A DNA stretch of 64,000 nt from Branchiostoma lanceolatum (Eukaryota > Chordata > Leptocardii > Amphioxiformes > Branchiostomatidae): assembly GCF_035083965.1 (NCBI RefSeq), contig NC_089724.1:2074501-2138500 (forward strand). Reading direction: 5' to 3'. This document shows positions 19,268 to 40,268 of the stretch, piece after piece (the first letter of the stretch is position 1; every line of letters starts with the position of its first letter). The position numbers and the translations under genes were made by a program. The notes beneath the pieces are model-generated. The model was not told where the DNA came from, made no database searches, and saw only the letters and a program-made list of their open reading frames with translations.

Positions 19268-19830
19268 CGTTTCTCTGCTTTAATACAAGTCTTGCCTGGC
19301 AGGGATGTTTAAGGTGTGGCCTGTCTAGACAATAATATACAATAACAACTCGCACTTTAGATGGGAACCTATATATCTTACATAATGCCTTTTAAAACAT
19401 ACTTTCATGCACTTTGAATACATTGGTCTTGATATTTTACTGCACGAAATGGCCTCGTATCCCGGCGTATACGTACAGGGATTCCTCCGGAAATATTCCA
19501 TATCCCGGTGCGGATTTAGCGTATCCGTTAAAACTAACGGATACGCTAAATCCGCACCGGGATATGGAATATTTCCGGAGGAATCCCTGTACGTATACGC
19601 CGGGATACGAGGCCATTTCGTGCAGTGAATTTCCTTTCTATTGTAGCTTTCGTCCTCATGTTTTGGATATATTGAAGTTGTATACTTTTTCATGTGTCTC
19701 AAAGTCCTGCTTCTGTAGTTGACAAATTGCGAATATTCTTATCATACCTGAGCTGACTCTAATCCCACTACACTCACACATTGGCTTTCGAAACAGACGG
19801 CCCTTGTCGAGTGAACGAGTGAATGAATGG
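19268..19830. repeat. Dispersed repeat family 3, copy 2 (interrupted)
   Basis: It has the same landmarks as copy 1, but the body is split by the palindrome at 19439-19626, inserted between GATAT and the TTTCCTTTCTATTG segment. Comparison with copies 1 and 3 gives the empty site. Confidence 0.75.
19439..19626. mobile_element. 188-bp near-perfect palindrome (foldback element)
   Basis: Two 92-bp arms flank a 4-nt loop (AAAC). The left arm starts ACTGCACGAAATGGCCTCGT and the right arm ends with its exact complement. I saw no mismatch. It is absent from the two sister copies of the host repeat, so it is an insertion. Its arms are too GC-rich and perfect for chance. Confidence 0.9.
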
Positions 19831-20359
19831 TTTCTGGGCGCAGAAATCGTAGAAGATGGAGTTAAGGCTGATGTTTGGGAGGACTACATGATAACTGTAG
19901 CTAGACTGCTGTACAACTAACAACTTTGGCTCTATAGTATGTGTGGACTTTAAAGATAAGGAAATTATCTTTAAAAATAAGGAAATAACCTGATAATCAA
20001 CAAGCCGAGACGAACGACACTTTGATCCGCACTTACTCTACTTTTATGAGAGACCGTAATCTTCAATAAGAGCACTTTTGTGCCTGATACATGTATCTCA
20101 CATTTGTGTATTAATATCATACTTTGATATTTCAATTGTCATTGTCTATCCTAAAGTTTCAGTGGCTCTTCTAAGGAAATAATAAAGAAAGGAAAAGATG
20201 TCGAATAAATGACGTGCTGTAATGCTTTTATTTTCCACCTACAATTTGTTGATTCTGTCATTAGACAACCCCAAGGTAAATTAAGGTTCCTCAAAATATT
20301 TGTTGGAATTTGACGTTTGACATCTTCAGTGTGCGTCTTGCTGAAAGGGAACTCTCACT

Positions 20360-20920
20360 TTAGACCCGTTAGACAAGTCCTGCCTGGCTGGGATGTTTAA
20401 GGTGTGACCTGTCTAGACTATAATGAACAACAACAGCTCGCACATCCAGTGGGAACCTATATCCTACCTAAGGCCATTTAAGACCCTCTTTCATACAATT
20501 TGTACTGAACTGGGATTGGTGTTCCCTTTCTATTGCGACTGTTGCTTTCATGTTGTGGAGGTTGAAAGTTTTCCGTCGTTTTTTGTGTCTCAAAGTCCTG
20601 CTTCGGAAGTTGCCCGACACTGAAGACTTTTATCATAGCTGAGCTGACTCTGATCCCCGCTACACCCACGTACACACTGGCTTAACGGAGCCAAATGAAC
20701 GAACGAATGAATGGATGAATAAATGAATGAACGGAGCCAAATAAACGAGCGAAGCCAAAGGAATGAACGAACGAACGAATGAATGAATGGATGAATGAAC
20801 GGAGCCAAATGAACGAAAGAATGAATGGATGAATGGATGAATGAACGGAGCCAAATGAACGAAAGAATGAATGGATGAATGGATGAATGAACGGAGCCAA
20901 ATGAACGAAAGAATGAATGG
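20360..20920. repeat. Dispersed repeat family 3, copy 3, with 18-50-bp minisatellite tail
   Basis: It is the same family as 18560. From about 20685 the tail is a tandem array built from GAATGAATGGATGAATG and AACGGAGCCAAATGAACG units. Long minus-strand frames over it (rich in FIHS) are repeat artefacts. Confidence 0.8.
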
Positions 20921-21383
20921 ATCTAAAAGCCCACTTATCATACTAGAGATTGTGAAGTTTTCCAATTAAATTCGCGTGACCTTTAGAGCTGCCTGCCGAG
21001 GTGAGTCGGCTGCAAATTCAGAAGGACCCCGCATGGCCCCATATCAAAGTGGCCATCAAAATGTAAAAAGAAAAACACAACATTTTCTTTTTTCACCTAT
21101 TTCATGTATTGTACCCTCGAATTCAAGATTAGCCGATGTCGAAATTTTGTTGCGTACCCTACTATGATTTCATCCAGGTCGATGTGGGTCACTTTGTGGT
21201 GCTTAACTATAGAAACCCCCATAGGCCGGAAAATGTGTTCTGCTGCTTTGAAATGACATCCACTCTATTGTAAGATGACGTTGCATGAATATTCCGTGGC
21301 ACAGGATGATACTATTGCGCACACATTATTGATTAGCTCTCTACCTACTGCAGCTCAAACAGGTCAAACCTCTGCCGCCATGG

Positions 21384-21455
21384 ATATTAATAGCGCCCGT
21401 CCCTACCGGTCAGCTGTGTGGTTCCCATGGCCTTGGTGTACAGTATAAATTGGCG
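21384..21455 (+). promoter_or_regulatory. Core promoter of lectin gene A
   Basis: A 68-bp block starting TATTAATAGCGCCCG, with CAGCTGTG (E-box core) and ending in the TATA-like TATAAAT (21444-21450), lies about 60 nt before the ATG. The same block with very few changes precedes gene C (42373-42440), although adjoining introns have diverged. That conservation supports promoter function. Confidence 0.7.
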
Positions 21456-21511
21456 CACACAAGGCAGGATTCACATACATCGTAGAGCCCGATCCGGACT
21501 CAACCCAGCAT

Positions 21512-24500
21512 ATGGCAAAGATGTGGAAGTTTCTGCTCTTCTTCACGGCTGTGATCACCTGGCCGGACCTGTCAGTAGGTGGGTACAAAAGTTACGCTCA
21601 TGTTCTTAGGGCCCCCTCACACTTGCGCAGTAACATTGTTAAGTTTGTGGGGGAAAAGTTGTTTTCTACTTTGACCCACCGTTGTGCAACTTTAGTTATC
21701 GAACCTAAGAAATTACTTCTTCGGCTGCAAACTTTACCTGAACTGTTAAGACGCAACTCATGCGGACGTTATATACATGTACGGTCAAGTGTGAGGGAGC
21801 TTTTACAAGGTGAAAACGGAATTTCTAACTAATGTAGTTCTGGATCTTGGATTTTGCATGCGGTCACGTATTATTATCGATCATCTGAACAGATATATAC
21901 GGTTTGGTATGCGTCCACTCGCCATATCAAATTTGATAGTAGTTAATAGTGTTATTAGATAAGCTATAAGCTAAGTTGGTTGGCTTGCAATAGAACAATC
22001 CTGGCTGTCCATATGGAGTAAATGTGTGTTTTTATTACAGGTAGGGGAATAATGTGCAAAAAGCATGAGAAAAAAATCATTAAAACGCTGTCGTGGAAAT
22101 ACATTATCTTCCGCAAAATACTCAGGTGTGTGCTAAAAAACGCAGGAGCTACACTTTCGTCTTTGCTACGGCACAGAATCATGCTTGTGAAGGAAAGAAA
22201 ACAAAGTAGCATTTTTTTCACAATTTCTAAATAAAGATGATTTGGTTAATTCGTACGGCAGATATATATATATAAGTAAATTACCAAAGCATCCTTTTGA
22301 CAACGCAAAACATTAACAGGAGATGTTTCTATTTCTCAAAGCAGATCGCCCGGTGTCAGAATCCTTATATCGGCAAGGTCAATGTTTATAATGCCACCGG
22401 ACAATCTGCTTAAAGATTAGAATGGGAAGGTTTATTGCAAGGTCTTGCCCTTAGGCTAATTGCAAGTACATGTAACATGACGAAAAGGACTAACAGGTAA
22501 TGGGTAACAATATACCATGTGACTACACTAATCTTAGTATTTACACGGATTTCTAACTTTTGTCAAGTTTTGAGTTCGAATTCTTTTTCCCTGACGGTGG
22601 GAGACGAATGATGAAGAATAAACTTTACTGCTCAACAATCGTACATGGTACAATGTATGCCATTAAATCAACGATACTACAAGGCTAATATATCCTACAA
22701 TCATAACTGCAAAAAATTACCGATAATAGTATATGTGGTACAATATGGTCATGTATGAGTAATTTGGTCTCGCTTCTGGAATGATGTATTAAGAAGTTGA
22801 CCTATGTAGGTGAATATAGGAGTTGGACATGGCAACAGTACATAAATGTGATTTCTCATTTTCTCAAGGTCAACAAGAATACCTGGCCACGGTCGACCAC
22901 TGGAATTTTTACAAGGTCAAGGTCTTCGGAGCGATGACCAATGCCAACGTCAAGGCCGCTTGTGAGGCGGCCGGGATGAGGTACCCGTGCTACTGCTCAG
23001 GTAGGGATGGGTGTACCGTCCACTGGACCTCAGACTGCATCAGGTATGACGCCGCCGGTGTCAACTGTTATACCCACCGGGTCCTCTCGGCAAACCTGTG
23101 TGGAACTACTGACGGATACGGCAGTGACTGCCAGCCCCTTGATGACACCTTTGTGTACATGCCTGTCTGGCTGAGTGATGACAGCGCCTGGGGAGTGGAC
23201 TACGAGACTCACACCACCCACCTGCAGGGAGCAAACTACAACAACATGTACGCCCTGTGCGCAGGTAAGGGCGCAATATTGATGTCGAATCACGCTAGCG
23301 CTGGACAAAACTTTTTTCGTTGTTGTATTTGTATTTGCCAACAACGATATTCTATATGTTGCTGAAAATCATTTAGTCTCTCTAATATCAAGCTAATCTG
23401 TAAAACAAAATGGCGAAAATTTTGACTGAATATACGAATCAACACAACAATAACCAAGATCTACCATAAAAGCATAAGCCTTAGGGTAATGAGTTAACAT
23501 GAGACTAATCTTATTTCACATAAAAGTCATGACGCAAGTTTAACTTTTCTTTTTAACTGGTCATATTTGATCCCTGTTGATTTCACAAAAGACTTATGGT
23601 TCATTTCCACACTCTAAAGACACCGTAAGAATTTAGTTTCAACAATGATTTCAGCTCACGTTAACACCTTCCCTTTTGTTGTATTCTTTATCTACACATT
23701 TCAGACAATCACTGTGCGCCCTCCCCATGTGTACACGGAACCTGTACGGACGGCCCGGTGGGTTACACCTGTAGCTGTGAGGACGGCTGGGAAGGAGCTG
23801 ACTGTGATCAGAGTGAGAACTAAAGCTCTTATTATCCATTTTAGAGTTTTGCCTTGTCTATACAGTTCTGCACATTCTTTGTAGAAACAGCCTGTATCAT
23901 TTTTCAAAGATGAATCAAAATTTGACAAGAAAAAGATTGATTATATCAAGCTAAAAATCTTAACAGGCGGACAGTAAATTGTTGCTCAGTGAATATCATC
24001 ACATCGTACTTAGTGTTACGTCGCTGTCTTGTAGATGTTAGATACGATGCTCAGTATATATATAAAAAGACATAGCCTGATCACACACACAGGTGAGTGC
24101 CTGATCGCATGATTAAACTTTTCTTCTTCGCAATCTGCAGATATGGACGACTGTGCCAGCAGTCCTTGTTGGTTCGGGGGAACTTGTCTGGATGAGTTCA
24201 GGGACTTCACCTGTGTCTGTCCGAAGGGTTTTGAAGGGAAAAGGTGTGAAATCGGTATGAAACTTTATTTCTAAAAATGTCCAGTAGCTCATATGTGACA
24301 TATATATCGTTGAAAAAAGAAAATGTCTAATTTGTCTCTCTCTCACTTCCCAATATCCCTCAAGGTGCGCGCGCGTCTCTCTCTCTCTCTCTCTCTCTCT
24401 CTTGCCCCCTTTTTAAAGTTCGAACTTGTCTGGATGAGTTCAGGGACTTCACCTGTGTCTGTCTGAAGGGATTTGAAGGGAAACGGTGTGAAATCGGTAT

Positions 24501-24616
24501 GAAACTTTATTTCTAAAAATGTCCAGTAGCTCATATGTGACTTATATATCGTTGAAAAAAGAAAATGTCTAATTTGTCTCTCTCTCACTTCCCCATATCC
24601 CTCAAGGTGCGCGCGC

Positions 24617-24703
<87 letters not shown>

Positions 24704-27577
24704 CTCCCTTCTGTCCATCGCCTGCTTCTTTGCTGTTTCACAGTTTCCCAGGAGTAGCCCGGCTCCACTAAGTCTCACATGACTGTCTTTCTCCATTCAT
24801 TTGTTGCCCCCTTTTTAAAGTTCGCACGTACGCGTTTACTTGCAAAATGTATACATCGCACCCTTTTTTTCTCGAATTCTAAATATGACTACATCTCTTT
24901 ACAGCTGCATTTTCCGGACAATGCTACCAGTTCTCGCCCGACGCCCTCTCCCACCCTGAGGCTCAGCAGGCCTGCAGTACCAGTAACGGTCACCTGGCGG
25001 ACTTGAAGGACGGGCAGCAGCAAACCTTCATCACTGACGGCATCGCGACCACGACTGGGGCTTCCAGCTGGCTCGGGATGAAGCTGAAACCTGTATACAC
25101 CCTCACGTACAGTGACGACTCGGTTGTTCAAGGTCTGAGTACAGTTTTCCTCACTTATATACTACGTTTGATGTTCTATCTACCTGGATATCTAATCTCC
25201 AAGTTCATAGATACGTCAATCATAGATTTGACGACGGCTTGCTGTCTCGTACTTTATCATTTGGCACACATGTGTGCACTTTTGTTTATTCTATATTTAT
25301 GAATGGTTCTCAACAACAGGTCCCCTACAGATGTCTGCTGTTCAGTCTCCCGCCCATTGTGATTTTTGCGTTTTCCTGGACAGCTCCAACAGCTACCAAC
25401 CAGAACCAACATCATGCACGGAACAGCACAACTACGTCTGCCAGTCCGGTAAATATGGTTCTACTTATCTCCACCATCATCATTGGCTGATGCATCATGG
25501 TGACCGTAGTGTAGACATATCTCTCTAGGATGTACTATTTTCGGCACACGACCTCCACCACGACCACTAGCTCTCTTACTAGTGTGTTGAAGGCCTCAGG
25601 TCCTACCGCCTTTGACTGAAATCTCCTTTCTATAGGGTCTCTATGGTTAAAAAAAAAACTATAGCTACTTTGTCCAAACCCAAATGATGAAATTAACCGA
25701 AAAAATAAGCCGACTGTCACAGACTGTGCATATAGTCTGGGTCCAATGCATCAAAATATAGTTCCTTTGCATCGGTGCATGGATGGAGGGAATGGAAAGA
25801 GGAAGGGGGGGACAGTGATGTCGTTAGGTTGTGATATCAATGTGAAGGTTGGTGTTACATTCCCTTTTTTTAGTGATCTTTGAATCAAACCATGATGCTT
25901 TTATATTGAATTCATTTGTCATATTTGCAGATGTTGAATCGTGTGGATCAAACGTCTGCCAGAACGACGGAAACTGCACCTCTTGTTTCGGCGATTCCAT
26001 CGTTTTCTGTGACTGTCCAGACGGGTTCGGGGGAAAGTCCTGCGAGATCAGTAAGATTTAATTCCACAATACATCTACTTTCAGTTTTTAAGCTCTTTCT
26101 AATGTATTCTAATGTCCAAAGACACAATTTACACAGATTTGTAGGTCTTGTAACTTTCAACTGAAACTGTCTGTCTGGAATTTTAATTGCTTTCATGCGG
26201 ATCTTCATTATTGATAGAATGTGCAGATGTTTCAAGTTGTGATCATTATACGTTGTTTTTTAAGCGCTTTTCCAAACATCAACAAGGAAGAAACATTAGT
26301 TCTATTTGTCTTTTAAGACATCGACGAATGCTCTTCGAACCCTTGTCAAAATGGCGGAACCTGCCACGATGACGTCAACTCGTACCGATGCCGCTGCCTG
26401 CCTGGTTACGTTGGGGACAATTGCGAATCAGGTAAATAATTTTATTTCTTCCCTGTATCGACCAATCTATTAACTCTCATCAATAGACAAAAACTTGAAC
26501 ATGTCAGCCTGTAAGGGGCCTATAGCTAGATGACATGTATGTATTGCAAATTTTGTTGTAGTGAAATTTTTCATATGCACCAAGGCTATGACGTCATAAC
26601 TACCGCCAAACATTTACAAGACGCCCTTCTGTGTTAACCGTAAGTGTCATGTTGTTTCTGCCTCAGACGTGGATTGGTGTGCCCTCGTGACCTGCCCGTT
26701 CGACTGGACCTGCCAGGATGACGGAACCCACTTCACCTGCCTGGGTAGGTACATCAAGTGTGCCAGTGTTTCTGATATAGTTGTAGCGCGAAAATGGATT
26801 ATGGATAAGGTCAGATGGCGTTTCCAGCAATAGAATAAACATCCACACACGTAACCATCATATTGTTGTTAAAGTCCTTTTCGTCGTGTACTAATCGAAA
26901 ACAGTCCCTGACGCGTCACAGACCATGCCCGTCACAGACTGTGCTTTCCCAGGCACAGAACGTGACACAGCCCGTCCGTCACAGACTGTGCGCGGAAGTG
27001 CTGTCAATCACTGTGACTGACGGTATGGGATAAGACCCCCTGTGTGTCACGAACTGTGCTCGGTTGGGCACGATTCGTGACGGTGTCCGAGTGTCACAAA
27101 CCGTGCTTTTGTCCCAGGCACGGTTTGTGACACTCGGGCACTGTCACAAACCGTGCCTGGGCACAGAACGCGACAAAGCACAGAACGTGACGCGACAGTC
27201 CCTACCCGTTAAGGGAAGCTCGAAGTATTAAGATGTAAAAAGTTTAAAGCAGGTAAAAAGAAAGGGAAGCTGGACAGTCTTTGTGTAGCCCGTCATCTAC
27301 CTTAGACCACAATGCATAACGGCTGAACATGAGCACTTCGAGTTATCATAATGTTTAGGTTGTACCACGGAGAACTTTAATTTTTCCACGCATAGATGAT
27401 TGTTTCCTTTTTTGTTGGATAATAAAAGAGGACATTGTTGAACAATTTGTTTCTTCACGTTTCATTCCAGCGCCATTCGTTCGCATGAAGGAAACATACC
27501 AGTGCAGCAGCGCCCCCTGCCCGGAAGACATGTACTGCAAGGAGGACCGTGGCTCGTTCTCATGCTGGGCTGACTGA
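21512..27577 (+). CDS. Lectin gene A: secreted EGF / C-type lectin mosaic protein
   Basis: Ten exons join in frame to 486 aa: 21512-21578, 22869-23264, 23705-23812, 24141-24254, 24905-25132, 25320-25448, 25931-26050, 26318-26431, 26667-26744, 27471-27577. All introns are GT-AG and phase 1. Residues 1-22 are a signal peptide ([14 protein letters not shown]); 23-154 an unrecognised 8- or 9-Cys module; 155-228 two EGFs; 229-347 a C-type lectin-like domain over two exons (CYQF, WLGMK, HNYVCQS) without EPN, QPD or WND calcium motifs; 348-425 two EGF-like modules, the second with a DEC calcium-binding start; 426-486 two 4-Cys modules (CPFDWTC and APCPEDMYC). No membrane helix. Extracellular binding or innate recognition is inferred. 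Confidence 0.85.
24380..24700 (+). repeat. (CT)n tracts and duplicated 3' part of an EGF exon
   Basis: The segment 24172-24410 is repeated at about 24420-24650, including the 3' two thirds of gene A exon 4 (24424-24498, CTGGATGAGTTCAGGGACTT) with its donor, and both copies end in CT runs. The duplicate lacks the acceptor and first cysteines, so it is a pseudo-exon inside the intron. Confidence 0.85.
26920..27200. repeat. Cluster of GTCACAnAcnGTGC half-palindromes in intron
   Basis: About eleven copies of a 14-mer such as GTCACAAACCGTGC, or its reverse GCACGGTTTGTGAC, are packed into 280 bp in both orientations, several paired as hairpins (for example 27088-27135). It lies in the last intron of gene A. 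I do not recognise the element. Confidence 0.75.
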
Positions 27578-27976
27578 CCACTGTCCGATCCTAGTGAATA
27601 TGCGTGGTCTTTGAAGCTTCATAACTAAATGATTGCTCGGTTGATCTATTGATTAATCTTCATCTAAAATGTTAGACTTGAAAGGTGAAACGACCAACTA
27701 AAATTGAGACTTTCTGTTAATTGTTATTTATCATTTGTATTGGGTTTTCCTCAATGGGCATGATTCCACAAAATTCATGAATTTTGATGGATTTATCATT
27801 AAAATTAGATAACCATATGGATCTGTGTTTCTAATAGTATGTATAAATGATATGGATCAAAGCATTATGACAACATAACAAAAATTAAGAATATTGTTTT
27901 AAAGCTCGATGTCTCACGCGAAGGCATTTCAGTAGCAAGGCTACTGTGCAAATCATCGAAATGGGACATATTGCAA

Positions 27977-27982
27977 AATAAA
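27977..27982 (+). terminator. Candidate poly(A) signal of gene A
   Basis: AATAAA lies 400 nt after the stop codon. It is farther than in genes B and C (about 70 nt), so another signal may be used, such as the ATTAAA near 27799. Confidence 0.35.
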
Positions 27983-27989
27983 CCTGCCT

Positions 27990-30310
27990 TTGATAGGTGA
28001 TGACAAACAGCAATGGGAACATCCCTGAAAACAACTTGGCAACTCTACAGCCATACATTGCACTTTAATTTTGTCATAGTTTCATACGTGCAAACTTATA
28101 ATGTGTTACTACAGTACACGTCTATCAAGGAATATTGTAATTTACAATCCGCAATAATGTTTCCTTCAATATACTTTACGGTAAATACCACGGATTCAAG
28201 CATCAAAATAGTTGCAATTTAACTTCTTGTCCCGCTTTTTTGGTCTATAATCACGCTTTGAATTTAGATCCCTTGAATAAAAGTTGCATAGATGAAACTT
28301 TTTTGCGTTTGTTCATTTGTGTTTGTTTTTCTTCAAAGCATGCCAAATGCATGATCGTGTTAGATATGAATCTTGTCTTTAATAGAGCTGTATTAATCAT
28401 TTTCACCCTCCAGTACAGCTTGTTGTTGATTCTTTTTATAGGACCCTTTTCAAACAAGTTTATTATATACCTTTAGATATCTTATCACCAGTACGCCCAG
28501 AACAAAGAACCAAACTTATCAGTCTGAAAACATGACAAAAACAGTTTTTATATACTAGTATAAGACTATTACTGGACCCCTGACGTACTTTTGTCAACAG
28601 GCAGGGATCCAGGGGCGGGAACAGACGTGATAGGCCAGGTCATTGACCTATTTGTGTGAACCTTTGTGTTTTACCTGTGTTTGTGTTTTGAGCAAGAATA
28701 GACATGAGTTTAGAAATAGATCGCATGGCGTTCGCCAGGATAGGTTGCGGGTTAAGACATGGAAAAATTCTGATTCTTTTTATGATCCTATGCTATACTT
28801 TTACTACGTAGCATACAATGACTCTGCACGCGAGCAGTAATAATGTAGGCGCCCAAAACGTGTACGTGGGAATTAAGCGTTAAAACCCAGCTGCGACAGT
28901 CGGGCCGAGTTGACATTACATAATGCAGCGACCTGGAGAGCATTCTACATCGTACGGCATCTATGCCAGCTACACGTAGCTTAACAAGAGTCCAGTGTAC
29001 CAATGAATGTGAGGTAAAACGCTCTGATGCAGCAGCATGCTTGGCCTCTGTGAACTGATGAAACAACAGCAAGACTGGCAACTGGGATATTAAAGAATGG
29101 GCGTGCCAACAATATAATTTTTAAGGATGTGCATCTAACGTTATATCACAAAATAACTAATAGCGCTAATGCAAAAGATTATAACGCCCTACCTGAAATC
29201 ACACGATATATCGTTCTTAGTGTAACAGTTCTAAAACGACTGAAGAAAAATATGTATGGATTTCAAATTATTTACACAGTTCCTTAGAGGCCTCTCGCTT
29301 AAATACAGCAAATACCTGCCATTGTAAGGGTATTCACAAACCTTATCGATGGCCGTAGGGACTGTGGACCATAATAGACTTATGTGTCAACAGGCGGGTT
29401 AGCGGGTCAGGGTTTGTTAGAATAACGGCAGGGTCAGTTTACGTTTACAGGTAACATAAGTGATGTCGAACTTTCTGAGGTCCTGAAGTACGTGTGTCAT
29501 CTGGAAGGTTCAGTGTGTCATTGTTTGTAGGATTAGCGGCAAGGCCTCAAAAATTCGTTGCATTGAATAGCAAGACGTTTCTAAATTATGCTTTGATACC
29601 CATGCAACAACGTATAATGCACTAAATGCAAACAGTCAAGCACATGGATTGCAACTTTGACAGCAAATCATCAAATGGGGCTTATTCAAATTCAAACCAA
29701 ACAGAATAACATGGCCGTTTTTTTTTAAATTCCAACAATCAAGCAATTGATCAATAATCCGCGAGCATGATTATTGAAGATACATTTAATATATCCGAAT
29801 CAGTTAGGGTGTTCAGATTTTAGCATCAGGAGTTCGAGTTATAAAAAGACTAGTTGAGCTGTTTATTTAAACCCCCTAGATATGTTTCCAGCCGGATCTT
29901 TTACTCACCTTAACGGTATTCTGTCTCGCTAAATCTCCCCTAGAATTCAACATAAGGTCGGCCAAACCGTGCGAAGCGTAGAACGCACTAATTTAGTAGA
30001 TAAAACAAAAATTATGCTTTCTTTTAGAACTTTTAGAGTGACTGTTTGGAGAGAGACGTTGGTAAGATGAACACACTTCAGACATATTTTGCCCAATATG
30101 CCAATCATATTAGTTCGTCGATTATGAACATATAGTAGAGATAAAATCTCCGTTCATACACACAAAAGTTGGTGCATCACATATTTAATTTGTCCACTGA
30201 GTCTTCCTCAAAATTCAAGTGACCTAGGTCAAATGACGTTACAGACCAACTCATTTTAAATTGTAAGTGAACGACCATATTGTCATGCAATCAGCATGTT
30301 TTGAGAGATT
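27990..30310. repeat. Spacer between genes A and B with decayed repeat family 4
   Basis: No exon is supported. Two segments (about 28560-28720 and 29345-29550) belong to a family that recurs after genes B and C. Its landmarks are ATAGACTCCTGAAGTACGTG-like text, CAACAGGCGGGTTAGCGGGT and CAGGTCATTGACCTATTTGT. Confidence 0.6.
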
Positions 30311-30317
30311 GTACCGG

Positions 30318-30436
30318 AATCTCCAAGCAGATATGCAGGTGGCATGACACTATCCAAAGGGCCCAAACAGTATCCAATTGACTGTTTTGGACCTTTGGAT
30401 ACTGGCACGCCACCGCGGTACATCTGCTTGGAGATT
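30318..30436. repeat. Hairpin element (MITE family 5), copy 1
   Basis: A 119-bp inverted repeat has ends AATCTCCAAGCAGAT and ATCTGCTTGGAGATT and inner complementary arms around a TATCCAATTGACTG centre. The larger copy at 38655-38828 has the same 15-bp ends and a different inner hairpin. Confidence 0.8.
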
Positions 30437-30729
30437 ATCATACGGCAACCACGTGCACACACACTATCTTCTGTCTATTAGCTGAGGCAACATATCAGCC
30501 GTCCATATATTTACACACCGTCTCAAGGAATAATATCGTTGGGGCCGAGGTCGACAAGAAATATTTCAGTCAGAGCAAAAAGTATTTTTTACTATTTACA
30601 GGATCCGGATGTTTCTGTCATTAATAATTTTCCCCACTGTTGACAGGATAATCTTAGCTGAGGGGGAACGTCATGATACGCCATTAGTTAATCATAACAT
30701 CATTTGGCAAAATTATGTAGTCTTGGATA

Positions 30730-30858
30730 CCCAGTTATTAATAGTCCCAGTCCCTATCGGTCACCTGCATGTTTCCCACCTTCGCGGATCACAGTACAAA
30801 TACGCCGCACGCAGAACAAGCCCCACAGACAACACGGAGTCTTGACTCAACCCAGCAT
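30730..30858 (+). promoter_or_regulatory. Degenerate lectin promoter and 5' UTR of gene B
   Basis: It keeps the TTATTAATAG, CCCTAT-CGGTCA and TACAAAT (30795) positions of the gene A/C promoter with many changes. It then matches the 5' UTR end ACTCAACCCAGCATATGGC exactly as in gene A. Confidence 0.5.
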
Positions 30859-39437
<8,579 letters not shown>

Positions 39438-39509
39438 ATTCAGGGTTCGTCCGACGTGAAACTCCTACGTGGTGAAGCAGACTGAAAAAAATGCAAAGCA
39501 CGTGGGACA

Positions 39510-39515
39510 AATAAA
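39510..39515 (+). terminator. Poly(A) signal of gene B
   Basis: AATAAA lies 73 nt after the TAG stop. Gene C has AATAAA at an almost equal distance after its stop, which supports both. Confidence 0.6.
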
Positions 39516-39519
39516 AGTT

Positions 39520-40213
39520 AAAGCAAATCGAAAATCGTCCTTTGTTATCTTGACTCGTCTTTTTGTTATAATACCTTTTTTCGCTAGCATGGTATTTGAA
39601 AGTTTCTGAGGTGAATCATTAACAAATTTCATCCCCAAATACCGCTGGTCTTTTTTTCGTTCAGTAAGGTCTTCCCCGACAATTTTATAAATTTCCGTTA
39701 CATACACCATCCTTTATTACCAGTATCTCCTTGAAATGGCAGTTTACACTATTTGAAAAAAAATCAAACTTATCAGATTATACTTACTGGCACAAAACTG
39801 GTCTTACAACTTCAGATCAAACGACAACAATCAAGCATTGACATACGTAAACTGTAATAAAGTCACGGGTGTAGTAACAGGTGACATGGTACATGTTACT
39901 GTTATATGAGCAACTATTATTTGACTTTGTTGCCTCGCGCCCACACCTCTATACCGGCGTAGGAAGCAGTGGACTTTGCAGTCTCTTGTCAAGAGGCAGG
40001 ATTTGGTGGACAGGGACAGACACGATGATCTAGGTTATTGAGCTGTGTGTGTGATTTACCGTTTGTGCTTTGAGTGATAAAAGCTATAGTTTTAAGCCCC
40101 TATTTCACCGCACCCGCGACACGTTGGCGACCTCGCTGCGACCGAGCGATTTGGCAGCGCGCTCAATGAGTTTCGTTGATGAAAAACGAAGCTTTTTACG
40201 TTTTTGTGTGTGT

Positions 40214-40268
<55 letters not shown>

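Noticed and set aside
20660-20965. Minus-strand frames of FIHPFIHSF repeats
   Set aside because: Translation of a simple minisatellite; no start context or other coding evidence.
24343-24796. ER-repeat (RERERE) proteins
   Set aside because: Translation of the (CT)n microsatellite in an intron.
28240-28476. Short hydrophobic frame as a membrane peptide gene
   Set aside because: AT-rich spacer, overlapping frames on both strands, no promoter, splice or conservation evidence.
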